Source: Advenella incenata (GTDB lineage Bacteria; Pseudomonadota; Gammaproteobacteria; Burkholderiales; Burkholderiaceae_B). Taken from it: DNA of 64,000 nucleotides. Shown in pieces: positions 44,649-54,232 of this stretch. Location: the NCBI RefSeq assembly GCF_004217095.1, contig NZ_SHKO01000001.1:62001-126000 (forward strand). The letters are read 5' to 3'. The notes under the pieces are model-generated. The model saw nothing but the letters and a program-made list of their open reading frames with translations. It had not been told where the DNA came from and ran no database searches. The position numbers and the translations under genes are program-made. Position 1 is the first letter of the stretch, and every line of letters starts with the position of its first letter.

Positions 44649-46559
44649 CTATAGCTCGACTTTTTTCAGATCAAAAGGTAAGCGTGCGACGATAGAAGTT
44701 TCACCAGGTCTGGACTGAATCTCAAGTATCCCGGCAAGCCGTTCAATTCTCGATCGCATGCTATGCATGCCCACGCTGAAACCAGAGCGGCCAATATCAA
44801 CTGTATTGAAGCCGACGCCGTTATCAATAATCTGCAATTGCACATCGTCGGCCCTTATGAAACAACGGAAGCTTACTGCGCTTGCTTGACTATGCTTGAT
44901 AACGTTGGTCAATGATTCTTCGGCTACCCGATACAGCGTTAAGCATTGCATCGCGCTGGGCGCTGTGATCCATTCAGGATCAACTTCCCATTGCAAGGTA
45001 ATCTGCATGTCGTCAAAAATTTGCGCAAACCGATTGCGTAACGGAGCCAGCCAATAAATTGGGTTGCTTGGAAGCTTGATTTGGCTTTCTGAGAAGTTGT
45101 CGATAATCTGCCTTAAGTCATTGCGTAACAGACTTAAGATGGACAAGGCATGCTTATGGCTCAATGTTTGTTTGGCATAACTAATCTGTGTCATGGCGCG
45201 AACCAAGGAGCTACCCAAACCGTCGTGCAGTTCGTGCGCAAGATTCAGCCGCTCTTTTGATTGATGATTTTTTATGGTTAATGTATGGCGGTCATTTAAA
45301 GTGAACTCTAACTTCTTCTCCGCGTCCAAAATCTTTTGATTCAGTTCCTCATTGAAGCGCTCAATTCGCCGCAAACTTTTGCTTAAACGCATGGCGAGAA
45401 TAATGCTTAGAAAAATCGCAAATAAAAGTGAGGTGTAAGGCAGTACGACGGAGGTATTTCCAAGTACATGAAAAAGGGAGAGAAAAGAGGTGCTACTTAT
45501 GGTCAGGCAACCGATAAGCGTTACGCCCAATAGCCAAAATTCAAGTTGCTTCGTGCGAAAACAGAGAAAGGAGACAAACAAACTATTCAGGCTAAATAGC
45601 AGGACTGAAGCAAAAAAAATACCCAGTAGAGTATTAGGTAGATAAGCATCAGGAACCAGCCAGATACTTGCTATAAGCACTAGGGCGAGAGCGAAAAATA
45701 ATTTTTCGGTCCGTGGAAATATTCTATCCAGAAAACGCCATGAGAAGATGCAGAAACAGACAATAAAAAGGGTAAAAAATGCGATATTAAATTGCGTGAA
45801 GGAAGTGGTGTTGCTAAAAGGGGCCGTTTCGGTAATCAGCGTACTGGAAGCAAAACATACCCAAAAAACAGATGCTAATGCGTACCAGCCATAAGCGGAC
45901 TCTTGACGGCGAAATAGCCAAATACAGCAGCAAACCATGCCTAAGGTTAGAGACAAAATAATATTTAGGTAAAAAATGGTGCGTTGATTCCAGGTGGCTT
46001 CCTGAAATTGTGCAATAACATTCTGTGTGTCGCCCACGCTGATGTGTCCCAAGCCTGGCGAGCTAAGCGTATCGCCCGTGATACGAAAATGAAATTGGTT
46101 GGCAGCTGAATAATTGATCGATTGGCTGGGCAGGCTCAGGAAACGGGGAGAATTCCAACTGCGCGAAAGCGGCTCGCTAAGATTGGCGTCAGACCATAAG
46201 AGTTGACCATTGAGCCACACTTGACCCGCCATATTCATTGAACTGACCAGTAATGCAAGTGGCGGGTCTGACTTGTCTTCCGGACAATGTGCGTGCCAGT
46301 CTACGCGATACCAGACCACTCCTGTATGGTTCGGCCAGCGTTCAGTCCAGTAGTCCGGGACGGTTACGCGTTGCCAATTAGCTTGTGCTATTGAATCGGG
46401 TGAATCCGAATCAGACTGCACTGCGTACGCAGCATCAAGGCTTGGGGCGCAGATATTATTGTCAGATTGTGCCCAGGTGTTTTTTGTAAAAAAGCAAGAC
46501 AATAAGACCAGCACGATGCCAGCCATTTGCAATAGTAAGGTATTAACCGGCGCGCGCAT
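44649..46559 (-). CDS. sensor histidine kinase, 7TMR-DISM-like, NarL-type partner
   Basis: 636 residues. Signal/anchor, then an extracytoplasmic jelly-roll-like domain (about 35-180; VWLNGQLLWSDANLS resembles galactose-binding/DISM sensors), seven hydrophobic segments (about 195-390), a short coiled linker, the HisKA_3 dimerisation domain with the phosphorylated His in ELHDGLGSS (H445), and an ATPase domain with N-box RVAEESLTNVIKHSQA and G1 box DNGVGF. Partner of the NarL-type regulator, 24 bp upstream. The ligand may be a carbohydrate or other envelope signal. Confidence 0.9.
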   Translation of the reverse strand: MRAPVNTLLLQMAGIVLVLLSCFFTKNTWAQSDNNICAPSLDAAYAVQSDSDSPDSIAQANWQRVTVPDYWTERWPNHTGVVWYRVDWHAHCPEDKSDPPLALLVSSMNMAGQVWLNGQLLWSDANLSEPLSRSWNSPRFLSLPSQSINYSAANQFHFRITGDTLSSPGLGHISVGDTQNVIAQFQEATWNQRTIFYLNIILSLTLGMVCCCIWLFRRQESAYGWYALASVFWVCFASSTLITETAPFSNTTSFTQFNIAFFTLFIVCFCIFSWRFLDRIFPRTEKLFFALALVLIASIWLVPDAYLPNTLLGIFFASVLLFSLNSLFVSFLCFRTKQLEFWLLGVTLIGCLTISSTSFLSLFHVLGNTSVVLPYTSLLFAIFLSIILAMRLSKSLRRIERFNEELNQKILDAEKKLEFTLNDRHTLTIKNHQSKERLNLAHELHDGLGSSLVRAMTQISYAKQTLSHKHALSILSLLRNDLRQIIDNFSESQIKLPSNPIYWLAPLRNRFAQIFDDMQITLQWEVDPEWITAPSAMQCLTLYRVAEESLTNVIKHSQASAVSFRCFIRADDVQLQIIDNGVGFNTVDIGRSGFSVGMHSMRSRIERLAGILEIQSRPGETSIVARLPFDLKKVEL

Positions 46560-46583
46560 GATGTTGCCTTTGTTGCCTAATGT

Positions 46584-47264
46584 TCACAGTAAACCGATTG
46601 TGCGTGCTCGACTAATGGCTTTAGTACGGTTGGTGACCGCGAGCTTACGGTAGACGTGCCGAATATGTGTTTCAACCGTATGACGTGACAAGAAAATATG
46701 ATCTGCAATTTCCTGATTGCTCAGGCCTGAAGCAACAAGATTCAGAATTTGATGTTCACGTCCGGTTAAATTAATACTGTGCGGCTCTTTTTTATATGCG
46801 TCAGGTATGGCTTGTGCCGGTACTTCAATTTGCAAGGCAAGCCTGCTTAGAATGTGACGTGCAATAAAAGGGTCAATCGGGGCACCGCCTTTGAGAACAC
46901 TGCGGATAGAGACCATTAGCTCGATATCGTCGCGCTCTTTAAGAATATAGCCGGTTGCGCCTGCTTGCAAAGCACTGATAATTACCGCCTCGGTACTCCA
47001 GGCGGAAATGACCAAAATAGGAATCTCAGCCCGAGTATTGCTGAGCGCTTCAATAATTTCGATTCCATTACCATCCGGCAAGCCCAGGTCAATCAATGCC
47101 AGAGCAATCTGAGAATAGTCAACATGGCGCTTCACCTGCGCGACTGAGCCCATAAATTGCAAAGCTTCATCTGCATAGCCAATATCTAAAAGAATCGAAC
47201 GCAGGCGTTGTTGCATAACACTGTCGTCTTCAACAATCAGTACCGGAGCCATTAAGTTAAGCAT
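46584..47264 (-). CDS. NarL/FixJ family response regulator
   Basis: 226 residues from the ATG with GAGG 6 nt upstream. The receiver domain has VLIVEDD and the phosphorylated Asp in ALIDLGLPDG (D59). The LuxR-type HTH is near the C-terminus: LTGREHQILNLVASGLSNQEIADHIFLS. Co-transcribed with the histidine kinase. Target genes are not visible; the nearest candidates are the envelope lipoprotein and Hint loci on either side. Confidence 0.9.
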   Translation of the reverse strand: MLNLMAPVLIVEDDSVMQQRLRSILLDIGYADEALQFMGSVAQVKRHVDYSQIALALIDLGLPDGNGIEIIEALSNTRAEIPILVISAWSTEAVIISALQAGATGYILKERDDIELMVSIRSVLKGGAPIDPFIARHILSRLALQIEVPAQAIPDAYKKEPHSINLTGREHQILNLVASGLSNQEIADHIFLSRHTVETHIRHVYRKLAVTNRTKAISRARTIGLL

Positions 47265-47692
47265 GCATAACCTCATTTGGATCTGTTTTATTATCTTTGT
47301 CGTTTCAGTGCGGGACTGAATTGCGTCTGGACTCATTGTACGAAATGTAACAGTTTTGCAATATCACTACTTCTAGTGATGTTCTTAAAAACACAAAGAT
47401 GCTTTAATTTTTGTTGTTTTATTAACATTTTGTTGCTTTTGCCGGCAAACCAGTTCAGAAATCTGAATCTTGTCGATGGACAAGCCTTCCGAGATCCAAA
47501 CATAAGGTCAGTGACATGATCATCGCACAGGGAGTGCATGTCATGGTTCGTGTTGTGTCCGATGGGCGCACCGACAGCGCACGTCCCAATCAGGGGGGAG
47601 CGTAAAGTCCAAGCGGCAACGAAAATGCGGGGCCTTGAGCATTTGCAAGGCCGGTTTCCACATCAAATATCGGGCGGACAAGGGGGGTGAAC
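47265..47692. other. 428-bp divergent gap between the two-component pair and LytTR
   Basis: AT-rich near the response-regulator start (47337-47440), changing to GC-richer sequence near 47540-47690. No gene or clear operator was found. It must hold promoters for both divergent units. Confidence 0.4.
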
Positions 47693-48607
47693 GTGAAGAA
47701 TGCAGGCAAGTACGAAATTCACACCCCCATCGATAAGCCCAGTTCTCTTGCTGACTGGACTTATCAGTGTGCGATGAACTTGCTCAAATACCCTGCTGAC
47801 GACGCGATATCCGAACAGTTAGCTTTCATGGGCGAGGGGATCGGCGTCGACCGGGCATGGATGCTTGAATATCGTCCGGACATGCTGCGTTTCCGTAATA
47901 CTCATGAATGGTGCAGAGGACAGACAAAGCCATTTGTGGAGCAACTTCAGGATGTGCCAACAACGCTGATGGCCTGGCTGCACCAGTACATGATGAAGGG
48001 ACAGGCGGTGTTGATGCACGATGTCGACAGTCTTCCATGGACAGCAAAGCCCATGCAGATGGAGTTGCTTCGTCAGGGAAACAAAAGCGTACTGAATGTG
48101 CCGGTATGTCATAACAATAATTTGTACGGCATCATCGGTTTCGACACCACCGTCAGGCACCGAATATGGTCGCCGTCCGAGGTTCACGCTTTATATCATT
48201 GCGCAAATCTCATTGGGCAGGCCAAGTTTTCCAAAGGTCATCAGCGCAACGACAGAGCGCAATCCCAAAGTGCCAATCCGCTCATATACCTGAGCACGCG
48301 AGGCATCGTGCGCGGAGTCTCGCCCGTATCTATTGTCGGCGTTCGTTCTGCAGGAAATTACAGCGAAGTATGGCTCCATGATGGCTCAATGGTGCTCGAT
48401 TCTCGTGCGCTGGGGGTCTGGACGACCCTGTTGCCATCGGAGACCTTCTTCCGAATACACCGGACCGCCATCGTGAATACGCTGCAGGTGATGGATGTCG
48501 ATCGAAGAAACATTGACAAATGGCAGATCCGGATGCGATCTGTGAACAGTGCCTGGCCCGTGTCACGTTCGTACCGAACGCTCTTGCGCGCTCGCATGGG
48601 CATCTGA
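47693..48607 (+). CDS. GAF-LytTR DNA-binding regulator
   Basis: 304 residues from GTG at 47693, which has AGGGGG 6 nt upstream; a GTG two codons earlier overlaps that RBS. Residues about 25-175 look like a GAF sensor (IGVDRAWMLEY..., KSVLNVPVCHNNNLYGIIGFD). The C-terminal LytTR domain covers about 205-303 (GNYSEVWLHDGS and FFRIHRTAIVNTLQV). LytTR proteins bind short direct repeats and activate adjacent operons. The next gene downstream encodes a Hint protein, the presumed target. No partner kinase of the LytS type is present. Confidence 0.85.
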   Translation: MKNAGKYEIHTPIDKPSSLADWTYQCAMNLLKYPADDAISEQLAFMGEGIGVDRAWMLEYRPDMLRFRNTHEWCRGQTKPFVEQLQDVPTTLMAWLHQYMMKGQAVLMHDVDSLPWTAKPMQMELLRQGNKSVLNVPVCHNNNLYGIIGFDTTVRHRIWSPSEVHALYHCANLIGQAKFSKGHQRNDRAQSQSANPLIYLSTRGIVRGVSPVSIVGVRSAGNYSEVWLHDGSMVLDSRALGVWTTLLPSETFFRIHRTAIVNTLQVMDVDRRNIDKWQIRMRSVNSAWPVSRSYRTLLRARMGI

Positions 48608-48846
48608 ATCTAACGCCTTTCAGGGACCCCTATGGCAGGCGTTATGCAATTGGTCATGCCGGCATGTTAATTCGTCATTTGGCTGTAGTCATTCCATATA
48701 AGTTTGCCATATCATCCGCGAGCATGTTACACGATGCGACATATTGTAAATAACAACGGATGCCTGTATCAGCAGAAGACTGACAATCAAAAAAATGTCA
48801 GCTGTATTTTGATGCGGTATTAATCAACTTTATATGGATAGGTGAA

Positions 48847-50475
48847 ATGGCTACAGTAAATTTAAACATTGGCGGGCTTTTCCAGCCAACAACAGAGACC
48901 GTCGATCAAAGTCAATACGATGGTGATACGCTGTTGAACGTCAATGCATTAAGCCCCAATACCACGTTAAATATCAATAATGCCACTGGTAGCGACGACG
49001 TTCTGGAGTTAAAGCAAACGATTTCGGTTGGTATTCTTTCAACCAATACCATTAATTTGGGAGAGGATGCGCACGTAAAGCTTTCCGGCTTGGCGGGCGT
49101 CAATATCGGCTCCACTTTTAATTACAATCTTTCAGAGGGTTCTACTCTGGAAATGACATCAAGCTTTTTGTCGCTGGGAGTGGGTAACTCCTTTAACATT
49201 GACTTGGGGCAGGATGCCACATCAACACTGATCTACGACCCGACCGGGATCAATCTTCAACTATCCGACTATCCGACAATCACGGGCGTAACCGCAGGGG
49301 ATCAGATCACGGTAGTTGGCGCTACTAGCGGCGAATACGTTAATGGCGATCTGGTCTTCAAGAATGATCTTGGCTTTACCGTTGGTCGTTTTAACGCCGA
49401 CGGTCTGGATCCATCCAAATTGGTTTTCGACGGTGGCTCTATGACCTATGCGTGCTACCTCAAAGGCACACACATTGCCACACCCGAAGGCGAAGTTCAG
49501 GTTGAAACACTGAAAGCCGGCGATAAAGTACTGACCGCTTCCGGCGGCGTTGCCACAGTCAAATGGCTGGGTCATCGCACCCTGTACAAGAACCGTATTC
49601 CTGCCAAAGACGCCGTGCGCGCCTTCCCTATCCTGTTCAAGAAAGACTCCATTGCCAACAACGTGCCGCATCGCGACCTGACATTGTCTCCAGGCCACCA
49701 TGTGTCATTTGACGGCACGCTGGTGCCTGCCATGATGCTGGTAAACGGTCAGACCATTGTTCAGCAGTTCAACACCAAAGTGTTCGAATACTTTCACGTT
49801 GAGCTCGAGCAGTTTGACATCATGCTGGCCGAAGGCGTACCTGCCGAGTCATATGTTGATACCGGCAACCGCTCCATGTTCCAGAACGCGGCTGACGTAG
49901 CCATGAATCCTGATTTCGGTCCTGCCGAAGGTCGCCCTGAAGTAGAAGGCATCAAGGTCGTTCAGCAAGGTCCTGTTGTCGAAGCCATTCGCAAGCAATT
50001 GCTGGCGCGCGCTCAAGCGTTGACCGGTGCAGTTCGTACCACAGATGCAGCATTGTGCATTGAAGTGAACGGCCAGATTATTCACTCAACTCCAGACTTT
50101 GGCAAAGAAGGCGTATATCGCTTCGAATTGCCGGCCAATGCGGGTGATGTACGCGTTCTGTCTCGTTCTGCTGTTGTTCGTGACGTTACACCTCTGGCGC
50201 GTCGTGACGTGCGTCAGATCGGTGTTGGCCTGTCTGGTATCGTTGTTTCAACTGTCAGTGGTCGTCAACAGATCAGCCTGACAGATGCTGCGTTGACTGG
50301 TCTGAATGCGGTTCAGGATGTCAAGGGTACGGCCATGCGCTGGACCAACGGCGCCGCTGTCATCCCTGCTGCCCTGATCAACACAACGGGCGCGGCAACC
50401 CTTGAACTGACTGTACTGCGCACCTACTCATACTGGGTTGATGCAGAAGTTCAAAAAGCCGTACGCGCTGCCTAA
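48847..50475 (+). CDS. Hint-domain protein (Hint_2), possible self-processing secreted protein
   Basis: 542 residues. Residues 1-190 form a beta-rich, Asn/Thr/Gly/Asp-rich passenger with repeated TLNINN- and INLGEDA-like strands and no signal peptide. From C203 (YACYLKGTHIATPEGEVQVE) starts a Hint domain, with HRDLTLSPGHHV (H275, H284, H285) and EYFHVEL as later blocks; C203 and these histidines fit self-cleavage chemistry. A C-terminal region of about 200 residues follows. Promoter lies in the 239-bp gap after the LytTR gene. RBS TAGGTGA is good. No secretion system genes are adjacent. Confidence 0.85.
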   Translation: MATVNLNIGGLFQPTTETVDQSQYDGDTLLNVNALSPNTTLNINNATGSDDVLELKQTISVGILSTNTINLGEDAHVKLSGLAGVNIGSTFNYNLSEGSTLEMTSSFLSLGVGNSFNIDLGQDATSTLIYDPTGINLQLSDYPTITGVTAGDQITVVGATSGEYVNGDLVFKNDLGFTVGRFNADGLDPSKLVFDGGSMTYACYLKGTHIATPEGEVQVETLKAGDKVLTASGGVATVKWLGHRTLYKNRIPAKDAVRAFPILFKKDSIANNVPHRDLTLSPGHHVSFDGTLVPAMMLVNGQTIVQQFNTKVFEYFHVELEQFDIMLAEGVPAESYVDTGNRSMFQNAADVAMNPDFGPAEGRPEVEGIKVVQQGPVVEAIRKQLLARAQALTGAVRTTDAALCIEVNGQIIHSTPDFGKEGVYRFELPANAGDVRVLSRSAVVRDVTPLARRDVRQIGVGLSGIVVSTVSGRQQISLTDAALTGLNAVQDVKGTAMRWTNGAAVIPAALINTTGAATLELTVLRTYSYWVDAEVQKAVRAA

Positions 50476-50502
50476 ATCGGCGTTAGTGAGTCGTTAAGCA
50501 AT

Positions 50503-50533
50503 CCCCCTTTGGTCTAAGACTAAAGGGGGGTTT
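50503..50533 (+). terminator. rho-independent terminator after the Hint gene
   Basis: CCCCCTTT-G-GTCT pairs with AGAC-T-AAAGGGGG around a single A (50503-50529), with one G-T pair, followed by GTTTTC. It lies 28 bp after the Hint stop and shortly before the convergent MFS gene, for which it may also act. Confidence 0.85.
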
Positions 50534-50549
50534 TCAATTTCCAGGGCCG

Positions 50550-51896
50550 CTAGGCGTTTTCCTCGGCAATCCGGCGCACCACCGTATCACGGAAACGGAT
50601 ATTGTGCGGTATGGCGCAAATAATCAATATGGCAGTGACAACGCAGGCCAGGGCAATGACATATAAGCCCATCGACGCGCTACCCGTCACATCCTTGACC
50701 TTGCCGACCATGTAGGGTGCGATAATGCCGCCGATTTGGCCGATGGAATTGATCAGGGCCACGCCGCCGGCCGCGGCGACACCGCTTAGTATGCGGACAG
50801 GAAACACCCAGAATATGCCGAACGACGCAATGATTCCCGTTGCAGCAATACTAAGGCCCAGCACCAACATCACGGTGTTGTCCCAATAGATCGCACACAA
50901 CACATAGCCGACGGCACCGGCCAGCGCACAGCCGGCCAGGTGCCAGCGGCGGTCGCCGGTTCGGTCGGAACTTTTGCCGATCAGGATCGTTCCGATAATC
51001 GCGGCGATGTAGGGCAGTGTCGTAATCAAGCCGATGATCAGTGGGTCCTCTGTGCCTGCCGTCTTGACAAGCTGTGGCATCCAGAAAAGCATGCCGTAGA
51101 TTCCCATGCAAAGGCCGAGATAAATCAGCGAGAATAGATAAATCACCGGCCGTTTCAACGCCACGCTGAAAGAGTGCGTGTGGTCGATTTTGGGATCTTT
51201 GTTAATCTCGCTAGCCAGCAAGGCTTTTTCCCTGGGGGACAGCCATTTGGCATCTTCGATACGATCATTGAAGGCGAACAACACGACGAAGCCCAGAATA
51301 CAAGAAGGGATCCCTTCGATCAGGAACAGCCATTGCCAGCCTGGCATGCCGTTGACGCCATCGAGCAGCTTCAGAATGGCACCGGAAATCGGGCCACCGA
51401 TGATGCCGCACAATGCAATGGAGCCGAAAAACATATTGTTCATGCGCCCGCGGTAACTGGCGGGAAACCATTGTGTAAAGAAGTAGAGTACGCCCGGAAC
51501 AAAGCCTGCCTCAAGTACCCCAAGCAGAAAGCGTAGCGCATAGAACGAGGTCTCGCTCTGAACGAACATCATTGAAGCCGAAGCAAGGCCCCAGGTAATC
51601 ATGATCCGCGCGATCCATCGGCGCGCGCCGACACGTGCCAGGATAATATTGCTTGGAACTTCGAAAAGCAGGTAGCCGATAAAAAATATGCTTGCGCCAA
51701 GTCCGTAAGCAGCTTCGCTCAGGCCTAGCTGCGATTGCATTTGCAATTTCGCAAAGCTGATATTGACGCGATCCAGATATGCCATGATAAAACAGGCAAT
51801 GATCAGCGGTATGATTCGCCACGCAACTTTGCGCAGCAGATCTGCCTTTTCTTGCTCCTGCGGCTCAAGCGATGCATCTGCCGTCGTATTCACCAT
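50550..51896 (-). CDS. MFS transporter, anion:cation symporter (ACS) family
   Basis: 448 residues, twelve membrane segments in two halves with a central cytoplasmic loop (about 200-240). ACS signatures: AYLDRVNISFAKLQM after helix 1, GYLLFEVPSNIILARVGARRW in helices 2-3 and GVLEAGFVPGVLYFFTQWFP in helix 4. Transports organic anions such as hexuronates, phthalate or sugar acids. It follows an SDR gene by 77 bp on the same strand, so the pair may import and oxidise a hydroxyacid. Confidence 0.9.
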   Translation of the reverse strand: MVNTTADASLEPQEQEKADLLRKVAWRIIPLIIACFIMAYLDRVNISFAKLQMQSQLGLSEAAYGLGASIFFIGYLLFEVPSNIILARVGARRWIARIMITWGLASASMMFVQSETSFYALRFLLGVLEAGFVPGVLYFFTQWFPASYRGRMNNMFFGSIALCGIIGGPISGAILKLLDGVNGMPGWQWLFLIEGIPSCILGFVVLFAFNDRIEDAKWLSPREKALLASEINKDPKIDHTHSFSVALKRPVIYLFSLIYLGLCMGIYGMLFWMPQLVKTAGTEDPLIIGLITTLPYIAAIIGTILIGKSSDRTGDRRWHLAGCALAGAVGYVLCAIYWDNTVMLVLGLSIAATGIIASFGIFWVFPVRILSGVAAAGGVALINSIGQIGGIIAPYMVGKVKDVTGSASMGLYVIALACVVTAILIICAIPHNIRFRDTVVRRIAEENA

Positions 51897-51973
51897 CTTT
51901 GTCTCCTGATTTTAATAATATGTGTCGCCGGCAACGCGTGGCGACCTGCGTGAAACGAGTTTGCTTCTTTGTA

Positions 51974-52768
51974 TTACCCCCGTCCCACAAATGGCATGTT
52001 GGTGGCCATGACCGTCATATACTGAACATTGGCCTCCAGCGGGAGGTTCGCCATGTAGACAATGGCATTTGCTGCATGGGCGACATCCATGGTCGGCTCC
52101 GGAATGCGCTCGCCGTTTGCCTGCAGCACGCCCGTCCCCATGCCGGACACCATGTCGGTCTTCGCGTTGCCAAAGTCTACCTGGCATACCGCGATATCGT
52201 ATTTCCGGCCGTCGAGCGCACAAGCTTTCGTCAAGCCGCTAACCGCGTGCTTGCTGGCGGTATAGTCGGCTGAATGCAATCTCGGCACATGTGCCGACAA
52301 CGAACCGCTATTGATAATGCGGCCGCCTCGTGGCGTTTGGGTACTCATTTGCCGAAATGCCGCCTGCGTGCAGAGGAACGTGCCGGTGACATTCACGTCA
52401 AGCATCTGTTTCCAGTGTTCGTATGTCAGTTCTTCGACAGACCTTCCGGCAACACCGAGCCCGGCATTGTTAAATAGCATGTCAAGCCGACCAAAGGCAC
52501 GCTGCGCGGCAGCAAATAGCTGGTTGACGGAAGACGGCTGAGTGACGTCTGTCGGTATGGCAATAGTCCGGATGCTGTGATCCGAAGAAAGTCGATTGCT
52601 GTCGCCGATTGTCGCTTCGAGCGTCTCCAGATGGCGACCGGCGAGGGCTACGCGCCACCCATCGGCCAACAATGCGCACACTGTTGCCCTGCCTATTCCG
52701 CTTCCTGCTCCGGTAACTATGGCGACCCGATTGTGAGCAATGTCACTTGAGTCCGGTTTGTCTCCCAC
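51974..52768 (-). CDS. SDR family oxidoreductase
   Basis: 264 residues. Cofactor motif TGAGSGIG at 19-26, NNAGLG near 96-101, INSGSLS with the catalytic Ser, and the YTASK Tyr-Lys pair. GRH after the second strand is consistent with NADP(H). The C-terminus is a little longer than in basic SDRs. Co-directional with the MFS gene downstream. Its start is divergent from the LysE gene across a 584-bp gap holding a copy of the LysR-type promoter block also found at 59.1 kb. Confidence 0.85.
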   Translation of the reverse strand: MGDKPDSSDIAHNRVAIVTGAGSGIGRATVCALLADGWRVALAGRHLETLEATIGDSNRLSSDHSIRTIAIPTDVTQPSSVNQLFAAAQRAFGRLDMLFNNAGLGVAGRSVEELTYEHWKQMLDVNVTGTFLCTQAAFRQMSTQTPRGGRIINSGSLSAHVPRLHSADYTASKHAVSGLTKACALDGRKYDIAVCQVDFGNAKTDMVSGMGTGVLQANGERIPEPTMDVAHAANAIVYMANLPLEANVQYMTVMATNMPFVGRG

Positions 52769-53352
52769 GTTTGCATCTCCTTATTTATTTTTTATGGCGC
52801 TGCTGCGCATAGCGTCGATGCGTATGTCCCATTTCTTCTACAAGACTCATTTAACATCGCCGTGTAATCGCCCCCGAAACGCCTTGTTCAGTCACCACTA
52901 ACGGGTGTTTAATACCAATCAGTCCCATGTCATTTGTAATAAACGAAGGACTCCCATTCCAAATTGAATGGGGGCCAAATGCAGCATGGGTGTCATCTGG
53001 GTTAGAAAAAAGTTATAACTGAAATAAGCATGAGGCAATATTCTTTGCCTTTGCATCCAGTTTCACGTCTGCTATTTACGCTCATAGTATGGTCAAAGTT
53101 GAAATAATAGCCACTGAAAACTGTGCATACAGGTATAACTATTGGTTAAATCATGACGCCTTCTTTGTCTTCGCGCGTCATATATGTGGCCAGGTTTGCT
53201 GCCGTAAGATTGTTCCCCATTCTCACAAAAATGACTGGGCCCCTGCTTTGCATACAACAGGCCGGCGGCACGATATGCGTGTTGTAATAGAAAGTGGTGG
53301 TTTAATGACACTACCGTCTGATTTTCATTGCGGCTACCGGGATTACAAGCTT
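52769..53352. promoter_or_regulatory. long divergent gap with a duplicated LysR-type promoter block
   Basis: 53112-53160 matches 59121-59169 at 40 of 49 positions, including a T-N11-A box TAAC-N5-GTTA (53136-53148), an ATG at the same place and the first codons. In the other copy that ATG starts a real LysR gene; here the frame soon becomes unlike LysR. AAAAAGTTATAA (53007-53018) is also shared with 59005-59016, and TCAT-x-GTATG with the same 21-bp spacing to ACTGAAAA. CCCATTC/GAATGGG at 52953-52972 forms a small hairpin. Probably the promoter of a lost LysR gene. Confidence 0.65.
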
Positions 53353-53976
53353 ATGGACTATCTATCACAATTGCTCACCCTTTCAGGCATCATTCTTCTG
53401 GCATGCGCCAGTCCAGGGCCTGATTTTGTCGCTGTCACTTCGCATGCCTTGAATAGCCAGCGCTCCGGCGTCTTCGTTGCCCTGGGCATCGCCAGTGCTG
53501 TGGTTGTTTGGGCAACGGTGGCCATCCTCGGGTTTGGCCTGCTGATCAAGGAGTTGTTCTGGCTGTACGAAGCCATCCGCATGGCAGGGGCCATCTATCT
53601 GATCTACCTCGGCAGCCGTATGCTTATCGGCGTTTTCAAAGGGAAGTACGACCAGCAGAACCTTACGGACGTGTCCAGGGTGAGCGTGGGGCAGTCATGG
53701 CGCGTCGGATTTCTCGTTGGCATTACCAATCCGAAAACAGCCACTTTTTTTGCCACCTTGTTCGTGACCTTGCTGCCTGTCGGTGCGCCGCCCCTGGTCT
53801 ATATTGCTGTTGTTGCCATGGTAGGCACCATCACCAGCCTTTGGCTTTGCCTGTTGGCGTCAGTATTCTCAATTGGCCGCGTCCGATCCATTTATGCCAG
53901 TATCCGCCGTCCCGTCGATGCCTTGATGGGTGCTGCCCTGGTCGGTCTGGGCGTGAGAATGGCAACAAGCCGTTGA
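53353..53976 (+). CDS. LysE/RhtB family amino-acid exporter
   Basis: 207 residues from the ATG that gives the family's normal N-terminus (MDYLSQLLTLSGIILLACASPGPDF); a frame running 88 codons upstream passes through the duplicated promoter block and is not family-like. Six membrane segments. PGPDF near residue 23, LGSRMLIG near the middle and NPKTATFFATLFVTLLP in segment 3-4 are typical. Exports an amino acid or a related small molecule. Monocistronic. Confidence 0.88.
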   Translation: MDYLSQLLTLSGIILLACASPGPDFVAVTSHALNSQRSGVFVALGIASAVVVWATVAILGFGLLIKELFWLYEAIRMAGAIYLIYLGSRMLIGVFKGKYDQQNLTDVSRVSVGQSWRVGFLVGITNPKTATFFATLFVTLLPVGAPPLVYIAVVAMVGTITSLWLCLLASVFSIGRVRSIYASIRRPVDALMGAALVGLGVRMATSR

Positions 53977-54232
53977 TGTGTATGCCTTTGAGGTCGGCTG
54001 GCCTGTAGCAAGAATCCTGATTCAAATTTAAGTAATCATTATCAAGAGGCATAAAAAAATTTGGACTTTCAGGGCGGGCGCCTTTGCACTGGTTCGGTCA
54101 TTGCCCGTGTTTTTATGACTATTGATTCGTCCTTATCGGGTTGTGGAGCAAGCCTTGATCCTTGACCGGTTTGAACCGCTACTTTAAACTGGCTGCCGAA
54201 CCATCATCACATTTGCATTGCACCGTAATTTT

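Noticed and set aside
48655-48666. CATGCCGGCATG palindrome before the Hint gene
   Set aside because: Short and GC-rich; LytTR proteins bind direct repeats rather than such palindromes, and no repeat of that type was convincing here.
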